A stretch of DNA of 64,000 bases from contig NC_092589.1 in NCBI RefSeq assembly GCF_047663525.1, positions 24,859,001 through 24,923,000 of the forward strand, read 5' to 3'. Source of the DNA: Anas platyrhynchos (taxonomy: Eukaryota; Chordata; Aves; Anseriformes; Anatidae). The position numbers and the translations under genes are program-made. The notes beneath the pieces are model-generated. The model did not search any database and was not told where the DNA came from. It saw only the letters and a list, made by a program, of their open reading frames with translations. The stretch's first letter is position 1. Each line of letters starts with the position of its first letter. Positions 1 through 11,900 of the stretch are shown piece after piece.

Positions 1-700
1 TACCAGTAATCCTAACCCTAATAATAATACTAACCCTAAAACAAGCCACTACACCAAAACATAACCAAAACCCTAACACTAGCAATAAACCTAACCTTAA
101 CCCTAAAGCAAATGCTAGCCCCCCCCCCCCAAAAAAAAAAAACAACAATATTCAAAACCTGAACTCTGACCATAGACACAGCAAATCCTAACTCTAAACT
201 AAAAACAAAACCTAGCCGAAACCATACACCAAAACCTACTTCTAACCCTAGGACTAACACTAACCATGACCCTAACACGAATACCTAACTTTAACTCTAA
301 CCCTAACTCTAAACAAAACCCTGAACTTATCCCTAACTCTAACCCTAACTTTAACTCTGAGACAAACGAACACATAACCCTAACCAAAAAACTTGCCCTA
401 GCCCTAACCCTAACCTTAGCCCCCTAACCCTAAATCTATCTGTTATATAAATATACCCTAACTCTAACCTTAATCCTACTGACCATAAACTAATGATAAA
501 AGCTAAGAGTAACCCCAACCCTAAGGCTAACCCTTACGCTAGCAGTCACCATTACAACTAACCTTAATGACACAACTATAGCCCTAACCTCTAATCCTAA
601 CACCTAATTTCTAGTCCTAACTCTAAAACCTAATGCTAAATTCTAATTTTAACCCTAACCATAGCCCTAACCATACTCCTTACATTAACCCTAACATTTA
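1..700. repeat. Degenerate telomere-like (CCCTAA)n block
   Basis: Dozens of CCCTAA units and one-step variants (CCTAAC, CTCTAA, CCTTAA, ACCCTAAC) fill the first 700 bases, with only a few exact tandem runs (for example near 400-430). The C-rich strand reads 5' to 3' from the left edge, the polarity expected of a left-hand chromosome end or of a former one. A C10/A12 homopolymer junction lies at 121-142. Divergence is high, so this is old or subtelomeric sequence and not a functional telomere. Whether it is terminal or interstitial cannot be told because nothing to the left is visible. Confidence 0.85.
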
Positions 701-1007
701 CACCAGTAAATCCACAGCCTCTCTGGCATGCATCTCGAGGTTCGGCAAGCCTTTTGTGGCCAAGGTCCTGTGCTACCAGACACCCTCTGGAACTTCACCA
801 GCAGCTGTATTGCCCTTGTTCCTGAATAGGTAGGTTCCTAGGCCGGCTGCTACACCAGACCAAGCAAGCAGCACTGTGCAAGCACATCCAGGCTTCTCTT
901 TCTCTGCAGCACATATCACTTTTGAGTACAGTTGTCCCTGAGTGCAGCTGATGAGCCAGTGCTGAGCAATCAGCTATGTGAGAGTCCCCAAGCAAGTCTT
1001 CAAAAAG

Positions 1008-1210
1008 GGCAAGAACCCAGGCAAGACCAGTCAGCCTCACCCCCATCCCTGGAAAGGTGATGGACCAGCTCATACTGGAGGTCATCATCAAGAAGGTGAT
1101 CAGGAATAGTCAGCATGGATTCACCAGGGGGAAATCACGTTTAACCAATCTGATATCCTTCTGTGATGAGGTGACTGGCTGGGTAGTACATAATTCTGCA
1201 GCCCTCTTTC
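1008..1210 (+). mobile_element. CR1 LINE fragment (reverse-transcriptase region)
   Basis: The plus strand encodes a decayed piece of CR1 ORF2: residues such as [10 protein letters not shown] and LTNLISF match the conserved early reverse-transcriptase segment of avian CR1. The fragment has no 3' tail and no 5' end and lies directly after the telomere-like block. It is a dead remnant. Confidence 0.85.
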
Positions 1211-1259
1211 AGGGAAGGCTCTTTGACTCCAAGAAAATAGAAAGGTTATTTGCCTGAAA

Positions 1260-4200
1260 GCTTGTCTTTTTTATCCCTTAAGTACATCAGCTTCCCTAAT
1301 AAATGTATTTCATGTCTACAAACCCTGACTCTCTTGTGGAGCTGAAAACACTTTTTTGTTCTTTTTTATTTAAAACAGAAAACTATAAAAAAAAGCCTGA
1401 CTGTGCAACATGCCTAGCCCACAAAAGCTACTCAAGATCATACGGTCCCCATACTTTTAGCTGAGAAAATCTACAGAGAATGTGTTTTCTTTCATCCTCA
1501 CTCTTCTTTTCAACTTCATTGCATGATTACTATCAGATACCTTATGTATGGTATTACAAATAAATCACGAGGCAGATGTAGATTGTAGAGGTGGTTACTC
1601 AACCAGCTTTTTATACAACATACGGCAATACTGGGCCTGAAACTAGTTAATCTATAAAGCATCTATTTAAATATTTATACTGATTTGACGGAACTCATAT
1701 TACATTCATATATGAAGCTGTAACTCCAAATGATTCTAAGTTACCTTTTACTGGATCAAAAGTTTTAGTTGCAAAACATGAATCTGTGCAAATTTACACT
1801 CTGGCATACACTTGTTAAAAACAATTTAAAAGGAAAGTTCAGTGTGGTTTCTTTTTTATTTTTATTTTTTTTTTATTTCAGGCTCAAAAATCACAGTCCC
1901 TGGATATGCCCAGATGTAACTGTTCTCCGTTATAAGCCAGCCATGCCCTGTGTTTTGTCTGAGCCTTGGACTTTACTCCGCCTCAGTATCCAGCAGCCTG
2001 AATGAAAATACGACTTTTCAAATATAACAGTCTGCTTTCAAATTTAGCACCTCTTAAAAAAGTAAGATTCATAAAGTGAGCAAACTGCTGACAGCCCAGA
2101 AAAGAAAACCTGCCTTGTGGGAAGGCATTTTCTATTTTTCTATTGATTACCCTAACTTGATAGAACAAATCTGTTTTCCTCCCACACAACTTCTGCTCTT
2201 AGCCTTGATGTCTGAGCACATTACTCCTCTTTGCTCCTATATTCCCCATTAACATCCCTGTTCTTGACCTAGCTGCACACCTTCCTTCAACCTCAGCTCC
2301 TGCTACTAGAATTCTTTCCTTTACTGTTGTCTTCCCAGATGTCCACTTCTTAGCTCCTGCTTCTCACTCTCTTTTTCCCCTTCACTGAATTCCTCCCCTT
2401 TTCTCACATTTGATATTTACAACTTCCCTTGTATTTCAGGTAGCCTCCCTCCGCTTCCCCATGCCTCTTGGCAATGCTTGCTGCCACACAGAGCACAAAG
2501 AAAATATTCGATGTAGGTAAAATATTCTATGTAGGTTCAGTAAAATTTCACAGTCCCTGCTGTTCTGAACAGACCATACTCAGATCAGTTGGGAGCACAA
2601 TAAACATGGTTTTATAAGGATGTAGTAAGCTGCAAGAGGCTGAACCTGTTCAGGGTATATATGCCTAAAAATTTCTCCAACAAATACTTAGAAAACTAAT
2701 GAGATTTGACAAAGACTTCTGAGTACAGAAATGTACAGATTATTACAAAGAAAGCAAAATACATACTCTTGGCCCAAGTGGCCTTTCCTTTAAATCTCAT
2801 ATTCCTAGTACAAAGTACAGAGGCATCTTTAAAGGGGCAAAGTAATATATTCCCCCTAACATCTTTCTTGTCAGTCACTGAAATGTTCCCCTCAAAACTT
2901 GGTCCAAGTATATTTATCATTATAACATGGTATAATGAGAACTAAGGTTATTTCAAGATTTTTAAAAGTCTTACAAGCACTGCAGAAACCTAAAGGAGCA
3001 GCAACCCAAATAAAGGTATGTATCCTGCTGTAACTACAGATACTGTCTACAGAGATTGCATGTTACTTCATATGCAATGGAATTTACATAACACAATATC
3101 ATCCCTTTCAGGGACTATTAAAGTTATCTGGCTTCACCCTATCCCATAGTAACTGAAAAGATAAGGGACAAGTGAATCTGTGACAAGGATTTTGTGAAAG
3201 TATGTGTGGTGTGCATTTCTGCAAATTAAGACAGTGATGTACGCTCAGAAAAATTATACAAGATACCTCATACAATTATGTGAATCAAAACCTGGAAGAC
3301 AGCAGAATTATCTTACGTGCTGAGACAGACTTACTAAACAAAAAGTCATTTATGTAGTTGTAGCTAATAATGTAAAACATGTAGTTTATACCATTAATAC
3401 ACTATACTTACTAACATAATAAACATATAGAAAATGAAGTTTATATATTATTAAACATAACATCAAACATAAAGGAGTACCTCAAAATCTCAAATTTCTC
3501 AAATTACAGGACAAAACAAAAAGCATTCTTGAAACTATTTTAAATTATATATGCTTAAGAAGAGGGAGAAAAACACTTGCTTTTAAAATATTAATGGACT
3601 GCCAGCACAAACTTCCTGTGCCAAGTCACAAGTTTATTAAGAATTCTCCTAAGTGTGTTTTAAACTGCTGAGTATGCATATGAAAGGAGATCAGGTCCTA
3701 AAACTACAGCCATTAAAAAAAAAAAAAACTTGTTCTAAGATAGCCAGTTTTACAGCAGCATTGACAAGTTGGGGTGGGGGAAAGAGGAAAAACATTTCCA
3801 AATACATACATGGCACAAATTGTTTTGCTTCAAAAAAGGAAATACCAAGTGTACATTTTTGGAGTGCCATTAGGATGACACACATAAAGGCTTGCCCTTG
3901 CGTTTCCCCTGCTTCCAAGTTATTTTTTTTTTTTTTTTTTAATGAATTTCTTTCTTATAAGAGAGAGGTTCCAGGTGGGTTTCTGAGGAAAGATGAAAGT
4001 TGCAAATAAAAAAGGTCACAATTAAAATTCAAGAAGAAGAAGCCTAGTTAAAAAAAGTGTAGGGATGCAGGGGTGCTCCAGGCAGATAGTGCTTTAGTTC
4101 TGTAACAATTAAAGCTGTTCTACCTTGTAGTACAGTTACTGTAATGAGCAGTCCCACTCGCCACAAACATTTTATGACTTTTTCCCATATGCTTTTCTAC

Positions 4201-5190
4201 TGTCACTTCCAGCATTCATACAGTGATTTTTTTTGTTAAGTCAGTTTTAAGGAGCACCAGTTTCCTAATGAAATGTGCATGTTCAACACTACTGACATGA
4301 AAAAGGAAAACACCAAACAACAGCAGCTGAAGGAAAAGAGGAGACTGCCACTGTACTTTTCAACAGTTGGGCCTTGTTCTGTTACAAAAACGGTTGTGAA
4401 GCCATGGTGCAAGTGCCCATGACCATACTTGGAATTATCTAGGAATATTCTAGAAACAGCCCTTGGTCCCATCCCTTTGCTGCTCCAGATACAGCTATTA
4501 TGACCAAGAAACCTCACTAATATCTACATAACTCTTACGCTGGTAAGAGTTACGTAGTTGCACCTCACTTAGGAGGTGCAGACATGTTTCTCCATACTGT
4601 AGCTCACTCTGGAATTCTATCTCATTGTACCGGGCTGCAGCTTTGCCTGTGCAGCCGCTGCTATTCCTATAGTGCTGGAGGAGCCTTGTTGGCTTCTTGC
4701 TCAACAGCAACTAGGTCTCCTTGCAGCTGTTACATCCTTGGAGGCCCTTCTTATACAGTTACCACAGCATCCTTGACTGCCTTACTCTTGCTTCTGTTCC
4801 TCTGTAGAGTAAAAAAAAAAAAAAGAAAACACAGAAACCTGTAGCTTTATGACTGGTGCAAGACTAACAAGGGCAAAAAACAAACACAAACAGGGTCGTG
4901 CTGCTGGTTTATTGAGCTCAGCGTGCCACCTCCAACTGCAGTGGCTGCGTTACATGCCAGGTGTGAGGGACCCACCAGACACACAGTGTTATTTCCCAGC
5001 GCTTCCACACACCGTTATCAAACTGTCCTTTAAAAGCAAACAATTTGTACTTTTACCCTCCACCACACTGGCTGACACGGGCTGTCCTGCTTCCAGGGCA
5101 CGCTATGCTTAAGACTGCTCCCAGTTATTCACTTGTGGTGCGTGTCCCATCACTTCAGGGCAGCTCCAAGCAGCAGCCCCCACCACACCC
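1260..5190. other. Intergenic DNA upstream of FBXO28
   Basis: No gene was recognised. The stretch is A/T-rich, with T or A runs at about 1850-1875, 3716-3728, 3920-3940 and 4810-4823, a pyrimidine-rich tract around 2215-2465, and the paired hairpins listed separately at 4525-4580. Short open frames here have stop-interrupted neighbours and no family resemblance. Confidence 0.6.
4525..4580. repeat. Two adjacent inverted repeats (hairpins)
   Basis: The first has 14-base arms at 4525-4538 and 4543-4556 around a 4-base GCTG loop, with 13 of 14 bases complementary. The second has perfect 8-base arms at 4559-4566 and 4573-4580 around a 6-base loop. Only two bases separate them. No protein-coding or known RNA family was recognised around them. 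Confidence 0.75.
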
Positions 5191-5194
5191 GTGC

Positions 5195-5960
5195 CACTAC
5201 AGGCCCCCTTCCACAGCGGCCCCACGGGGGGTCTCAGTGCCCGGCCACGCCTTTTTTCCCCATTTCCCCTCCTGATCCCCCGGGACGCTGCATACAGCCC
5301 CCCTCCCTCCACCCCTGCCCACCGCCCTCTGCCGCCCCTCAGCGGCAGGGCGGGCAGGGCGGGCGGAAGCGGCGTCATCGGAAGCCCCGCGCTCCTCCCC
5401 CGGCGGAGGCAGGCCGGGCTGCAAGATGGCGGCGGCGGAGGAGCGGCTCCTGTCGGAGGGGGACGGCGGCGCCCTGTGCGCGGCGCGGCTCTCCCCGACC
5501 CCGCTCCCGCCGGCTCCCGAGGCCCCGGCGCTGCTGGAGCAGCCCCCGCAGAGCAACACGCTGATGGGGCTGCCCATCGTGGCCATCGAGAGCATCCTCA
5601 GCTTCCTGTCCTACGACGAGACCAGCCAGCTCCGCCTGGTAGGGGCCGGGCCGTGGGGGGGGGGCCCTGTGGCGGCCGGGCCCCGTGCCCGGGGGTGTGG
5701 AGGGGCCGGGATGAGGCGGGAGGGTTTTTAGTTTCTTACGGTGCCCGCCGCTTTGTGGCATCACGGGGGGCGTGGTGTGGAGGGGGCAGCGCCTCGCGTC
5801 CCGCCTGGGGGGTTCTTTCTGCTCAGGGGGGGGAGGCCCCAGGGGTGCCGGGGGCGCAGCCCCGCCTGTGGGGCGCGGAGCGGAGCCCTGCAGGCCCGAG
5901 GGGCCGCCTGCTGCTCGCCTCCGTGCTGGCGGGTCGAAGAAAAGGTGCTGCCTGCGCTGG
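5195..5960. promoter_or_regulatory. CpG-island promoter of FBXO28
   Basis: The stretch is strongly GC- and CpG-rich, unlike the A/T-rich flanks. Three overlapping GC boxes (GGGCGG at 5348, 5357 and 5361) and two ETS-type CGGAAG sites (5364-5369 and 5379-5384) lie 40-80 bases before the start codon, and no TATA box is evident. A YY1-type motif at 5422-5433 overlaps the start codon. This is the usual layout of a housekeeping promoter. The transcription start is inferred to lie between about 5385 and 5415. Confidence 0.75.
5426..5638 (+). CDS. FBXO28: FBXO28 coding exon 1
   Basis: Encodes residues 1-71: the Ala/Pro-rich leader and the first half of the F-box. The donor is CTG|GTAGGG and the exon ends in phase 0. 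Confidence 0.95.
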
Positions 5961-8900
5961 CAAGCATCGTCATATCAAAAAAAATAACAGCTCACGTGTC
6001 AGCGAGGAGATCGGCGTTTAGCAGTCTTGAACAGCCTGCGTGGAGCCTCGTGTAAACCCTGGTCGTGATGTGAGCATAACGGGAGCGGCTGCTGCCCTGC
6101 TCCATTTCTGAGGAGATCGTCAACGGAAACACAGCAATGGAACTAACATGGGGCATGTGTCGCCCTCGGTGAACTTGCCTGTGCTGCTGCTATTTTAAGA
6201 ACTCATTAGCTTAAACTAGGTAGTGTTACAAGCACATTTCTGCAGAGAATTGGGCTCTGCTTGTCCTTGATCAGCAACCTGAAGCATGGCAAGCTGACTC
6301 TACCTTTAAACTGAAAGCTCTTCAAGCAGAAACTCTGTTTTTATTTGGACTGCGCCTAACACGCTGTGCCTAAATATTTCTAGCATGCTGTCAGCCTAGT
6401 AATCTCAGAAGGCTTTTGCTTCTTCTCTAAGAGTAGGTAGGGGATTTGTGGAAAAATACTTAGTACAGCTTTTTTTGGATTGCAGCCTTTACAGCTTGGA
6501 TGACAAGAAGTCTGTGTGCTGTTTGGGTGTGCTTAGTGCTGTATGGTCTGTATTGCCACACTGGGCACTGTTCACTGCAGTTTTCCCATTGCATTTTATA
6601 AATGGTAGCTGTGAGAACTGTCACTAGTCAGTAGGAGGATTTTTCGTCTCGCAAGGCTAACTTAGTGTTTGTAAGCAATGCTTTGTCAGCAGGGAAATTC
6701 AGAATAGGAAAAACGCTGGTGTAAGGGATAAAAGAGCTGTTTAACTCTTTGTGCTTCTTAACAAGTGAAACACCTCTGTCATGTAACACAAGTCCGTTGT
6801 TCAAGAAGACTGTCATTTGCAGAAGCTTTAGAAATGGCAAAACCAGACTGGATAAGTATCGACTTAGACACACATGGAACAATACTAGATGTAAAACGAA
6901 GGAAACTATTCAGTTGATCTTCCCCTCTTTTTATTTTTGAGTGACAGCCAAGAAACTTAATTTGCATCACATTCCATATTTTACCCTTAAGACACATCAG
7001 AAAATGTGAGAATTATTCTGAGATGAATGTACACTTGCCCTCGCTAATCAGCACTAATGTCAAGAATCACCTTCTGTCAAGAAACCCTTCTTTGACCCAG
7101 GCAAAAGTGTGGCTCATAAGCACGTCTACTTGGATCAGCTAGGTCTTCTGGTTTGCCACGCAGAACTAAAAGTGTTCTTATGGCAATTCATGCAAGTTAA
7201 AAGTGTGCCCCAAAATGGACTCCTTATTGCATGTAATGCCACATTGCAAGGGGTTGAAATACCTTGGAGAAGGTAGGAAGACGTGATCCAGGACATAATT
7301 GACCTAAATAAAGCTTGATCATACATATATTTGGCAGTAAGCATGGGTTCCCTAAACAGATCAATTTGAATGCATTTTCTGGGGCTCAGCGTTGAAGAAA
7401 ATGGATGTCCTAATCCTTCTCTTTGTGGATCATCTTAGTGATCATCTTGACAGATGCAAACAAAGTCTTTTGAGTTGAATGGGTGTTGAAGCTAGTGCGT
7501 GCGCTAGACTAAGGAGTTGGCTGGGTGGGAGGGGACAGAACACCAGCAAGTTTTCAGATTAAAATAGAGACGAGAACCTGCATTGTTTATGTAGAGTGCA
7601 ATGAGGTGTATAATCTAAGGCTTAGGATATGTAAGTCTGTTTCAGAGACTGAAGAATGAGGTAAAGGATGTTTCCTGCTTATGATTACCATTGGGCAAAG
7701 CAAGAGCATGGGCCTGCCCGTGTAAGAAGAAGCACCTGTTATACTTAACACAATGCCTTCTGCAATGCCTGATGTCACAGCATTTTAAAGCATAAATGAG
7801 GTACCTAACTGGTTAAACAGAGGAGTAGAGCTAGACTAGTGGAGACTAAACGAGTAGGTATTCAGAATGCAGTCGTGTCTGAAATTATGCCTTAATGCAA
7901 ATCTTGAGGTATCAAACTTCTGTTCGGAGAAAGTGAATGAGAAGCAAAGGAGCAGCATTTTACTTTCTGACATTTTGAATATTTACTTAACCTACTTCCT
8001 TTGATCTCTTGTCATAAGAGGAATGCAGAAGCCCCAAAGATCATTATGGCTGAAGCTGTAATGCTCAGGAGGAGGTAAAGCCAAGTATGCAGGCTGATGT
8101 GGAAGCCAGCGTGCCTTCCAGCTTTTGAATGGTTATTTCACTGTAATATTTTTTAATGTCTGTACAGAAGCTTTAGAATTTTGACCATGTTTTTGAGATG
8201 GCAGAGCAGTTCTGAGACAACAAGATTATTGGAAGGCGGTCAGAAAAGCAAGTAATGCACGGTTATTCAGGTCATAAGCATGACAGGGGAACACTCTTGC
8301 TCTATTCTGTAGGAAGCCTTATATGCTGTGGATAGGAGAATGGCTGTAGGTTTTCATTCATGCTTTGGCATCATCCTGGAACAAATCATTTTACTGAATT
8401 ATGCCTTATTCATGTTATGCCATATTCACGTAAGTTAGGCCTCCACCTAGCCAAATAAAATGGAGCAAAATGTAAAATGGAGTCAATACTGCCTTCTGTA
8501 AAGCACTTTGAATTCTACTGATAAATGTATGTGTGTGATTTCTTTCTATTAAATAGGGTGACATCATGTTTGGAAGAAACACTCCTCATTTTGAGATGAA
8601 ACACTTGAAATGCTCGTTCTAGAGAAGGATGATCGGTTTTGAGCATGGATACCATATAACAGTTTACAACGGTGGTGATACTGCGATGAACTTTGATCAG
8701 TTGACCTGAAACAGTAGAATGGGCTTGTGCTGCTTTGTTATCTTTAAAGATGCAGTCAGCTAAGAGGATGAGAGGTGGATGCTTCCAAAGTGGGGTAATA
8801 ACGAAATCCTTAGTCTGAGCTTGGAAATAGCACTTCCATTCAGGCTGTTACTACAGTGAGCATGACAGAAAACAAACACTCCGTGATTAAAAACAATCTA

Positions 8901-11900
8901 TAAACTCCTCCTATGAAGATAAGGTTATCATGGATTCTGAGACACATCGTAAGTGTCTTAAATTCTCCAGCCAACCCGCATTACTGTTCTGCAGAGCACA
9001 AATGAGGATGGACATCCTTTGGACGGCACAGCTTTAATCTTCACACAGTTTCAGTAAATCTGTATTTACAGGCATTTCTATTTTAGGTTTCTTGTTGAAG
9101 TCATTAGCATTTTGTTGCTCTACTCCTTCTTCAACTTAGGAAGGCATTATGAAATAAGGGTCTGTGTAGCCTCTAAATACTTAATAAGTACAGCACGTAA
9201 TGAATCTAAATAATTTAGTTTACTTTTTTGCTTTCTGTTTTGGCAGTGGTCATCTGTTAGTGAAGCTGGGAAGAAGTAGGACATGCTTGAGGAAAGGGAA
9301 GATGGTAGTCCTCTACTAGATTGTGTCAGTTTGGTCACAAATAAAGTGGAAAATCAGTTCTTTTATAGAACTTGTTATTGGATGCAAGTCACCATGCTGA
9401 GAAGCAGCTGCATTCTCATTCTGGATTTTGTGTGGACCTTGGAACAACTTTTTAACACTGGAATTTGAACACAGTATTCTAGTTGGACCTGACATTTGAG
9501 GAAGCTTGTACTGTTATAATTTTATGGCTAGAATAAGAAAATATTCCAAAAATTGGCAAAAACAAATTGAGCAAATTTGAACTTTGTAATTTCTTACAGT
9601 CTATTGACATGGCCTGTAGCTGTCTTGGACCAGCGTGATAATGCTGCTTTATATAGGACTGCTAACTATGCAGTCTAAAAAATGTATTGTTCTTACAGCT
9701 TCAGATGCCGTGTTTTTAAATGGTGCGATCAAGAACCAGCTGAGAGCTAAGAGGTGACTGGTAAAATAAGATGCAAAAGCTTCTGTTTTCTGGTGGTATC
9801 TGCTTAGTCTCTTAGGGCTCTAGTCTGTTTATATGACAAATACGGGCGGTGTCCAGAAACTGGAGCAAAGAATTCTTCATGCTGAGAAGTGTAAGCAAAT
9901 GAGGTAGATTGGAAAAGGCAATGTTTAAAAATCTAGTGCAGTTTGTGTTACCCATGGCAGCTTACCTGCTCGCTTGGATGTGGGAGAGCTTCAACGCAGT
10001 AAAAGGTACTTTCTGCCACCAGATGTCAGTATAAACATGATTGATATCTCTGCGCTTCTAAAGTTTGTCACTAATAATGTATCTAGGATTGCTTGTGTGT
10101 TGTGTTTGTTTTTTTTTCCTGCTGAGCAATTGCATAGGTAACGTAGCCCTTGTGAGAGTATTCATTCCTGTTTCAGTTGTTTGATGTCATTAGAACTAAA
10201 TGTAAGCTGTGAAGTCTTATACTTTAAAATGGTGTCAGATCGAAGCATCACTAATGCAGTTAATATCTTAGAAGAAATGTGAGAATTTAATCCTTGCTGT
10301 AGTTGAAGGGCTAGCATTATGTTTCATCCACTGGAAATAATTTAGCTAATTCTAGTGAATGTGGGGGACGAATATACTGAGACTACCTCTGGAGTTAGCC
10401 TGACTGGTTATCCTCCTTCAGCTACTCACAAGGAAGATCTAATGTGAAGGAACATGGACAGACTGACAACCGTTACTTAATGTCTCAAAGACAAATGTGT
10501 TTGAGAAGAGTCATTGCTTACTCAGAGAACTTAGACTAGCTGTGACTAGAGAAATTCTCTTTGGTTAAGAGAAAGCAGAACTTCTCTAAGTAGTACCTTC
10601 CATAGAAGCAAAAAATAATCGGTGGCTTTTCTAGAAGTGAGAACCTTCTTTCTCAAGATACAAACTGTGTAGATTTCAAAGTTATGAAATGAGTACTGGA
10701 TGGAGAGCAAGGAGTGTTTGTGTAAATAAATTAAAAAAAAAAAAAGAGCAAAGCTGTTCAGTTGGAAAGTGGGGTCACACTTGGAGTTGTGCACTTTCAT
10801 GTAAAAAAAAAAAAAAAAAAAAGCAGTTTGAAAGGGCAGCTGGTTAACCAATCTCTTGCATCATCAGAGCTGTGAATTGCAAATACTTCAGACTTTTGTA
10901 CACATCGGCTTTGTCTCGTGACTGGTTACTTTTTAAGGTTTAAATGTAGTAGCTGGTTATGCCATCTGCAGCTATTAATGCCCTTTCTCCCTAAAGCTGT
11001 GAAAAAAATGAGGCTATCAGTATGCAACATAGCCAATAAGGGAATCTCTTAAATAGAGAGGACTTGTATACAAAACGGAGTCTTGCTTCATGTGCACTGT
11101 AGTGCTTAACTCTTTAATTTTGCCTGTCTCCAAAACCTAAGTGCTAAATGTTGAAGGAAAAAACAGACTTTATTGGTTTTAAGGCATCTTTTTGAGACAA
11201 CAAAATATTAACTTTATCTATCAAAATCACTCTGGAGAACAAGTTAGAATCTAGATACAGGCATTTGCAATTTTGATTATTATCAGAGGGAAATCATGTC
11301 TAGTTATATACGGGTGGAACTTGGACTACTGTCACTTGTTAGGTAGTATCAGAAGATTCGTTTATTAACTGTGGAATGGAGCTGCTCCTTTATGGGGTAT
11401 CATGGTCACTGTTAGAGATGGTGATACATTAAGCTGCACTGCAGTTTCTGTGTCTTGAAATGGAAGAAAGAGAATCTTGTACTGCTCAGCAAGTATGGAT
11501 AAGATAAAAGTGACTTGTGGTATTATTTGAAACTTAAGGGGTGTCTTGTGTGTGTGTTCTGTTTTACTTAAATACAGGTTTGTAAACGAATGGACTTGGT
11601 TTGCCAGCGAATGCTGAATCAGGGATTTCTAAAAGTGGAGAGATACCACAACTTGTGTCAAAAGCAAGTTAAAGCTCAGCTTCCAAGGTATGTACCAGTT
11701 AAAACTGTAGCTAAACCTCAGAGTGCTAAATTCTTTTCAGCATAATGCTAAAAAGGAATTTCTTGCTGGCTAATTCAGCTTAAATATCTTGAAAATTTGA
11801 ATGTTTTTTCCTTTTTTTTTTTTTCCAAACCACCATAAACCTAATATCTAGTAACAAAATAATGTTGTGCGTGAACGTAACTTGTGGTATACAGTCCTAG

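Noticed and set aside
1..700. A functional chromosome-end telomere
   Set aside because: The repeat units are far too diverged and interrupted for an active telomere.
4236..4844. Open frames on both strands around the twin hairpins, suggestive of a retrocopy
   Set aside because: I could not tie any frame to a known protein, and the frames are short and interrupted, so no pseudogene is called; the interval is only flagged in the hairpin finding.
5191..6021. Several long overlapping open frames on both strands in the FBXO28 CpG island
   Set aside because: High GC content removes stop codons; the frames are low-complexity Gly/Ala/Arg/Pro, and only the frame from 5426 to 5638 matches a protein family and ends at a splice donor.
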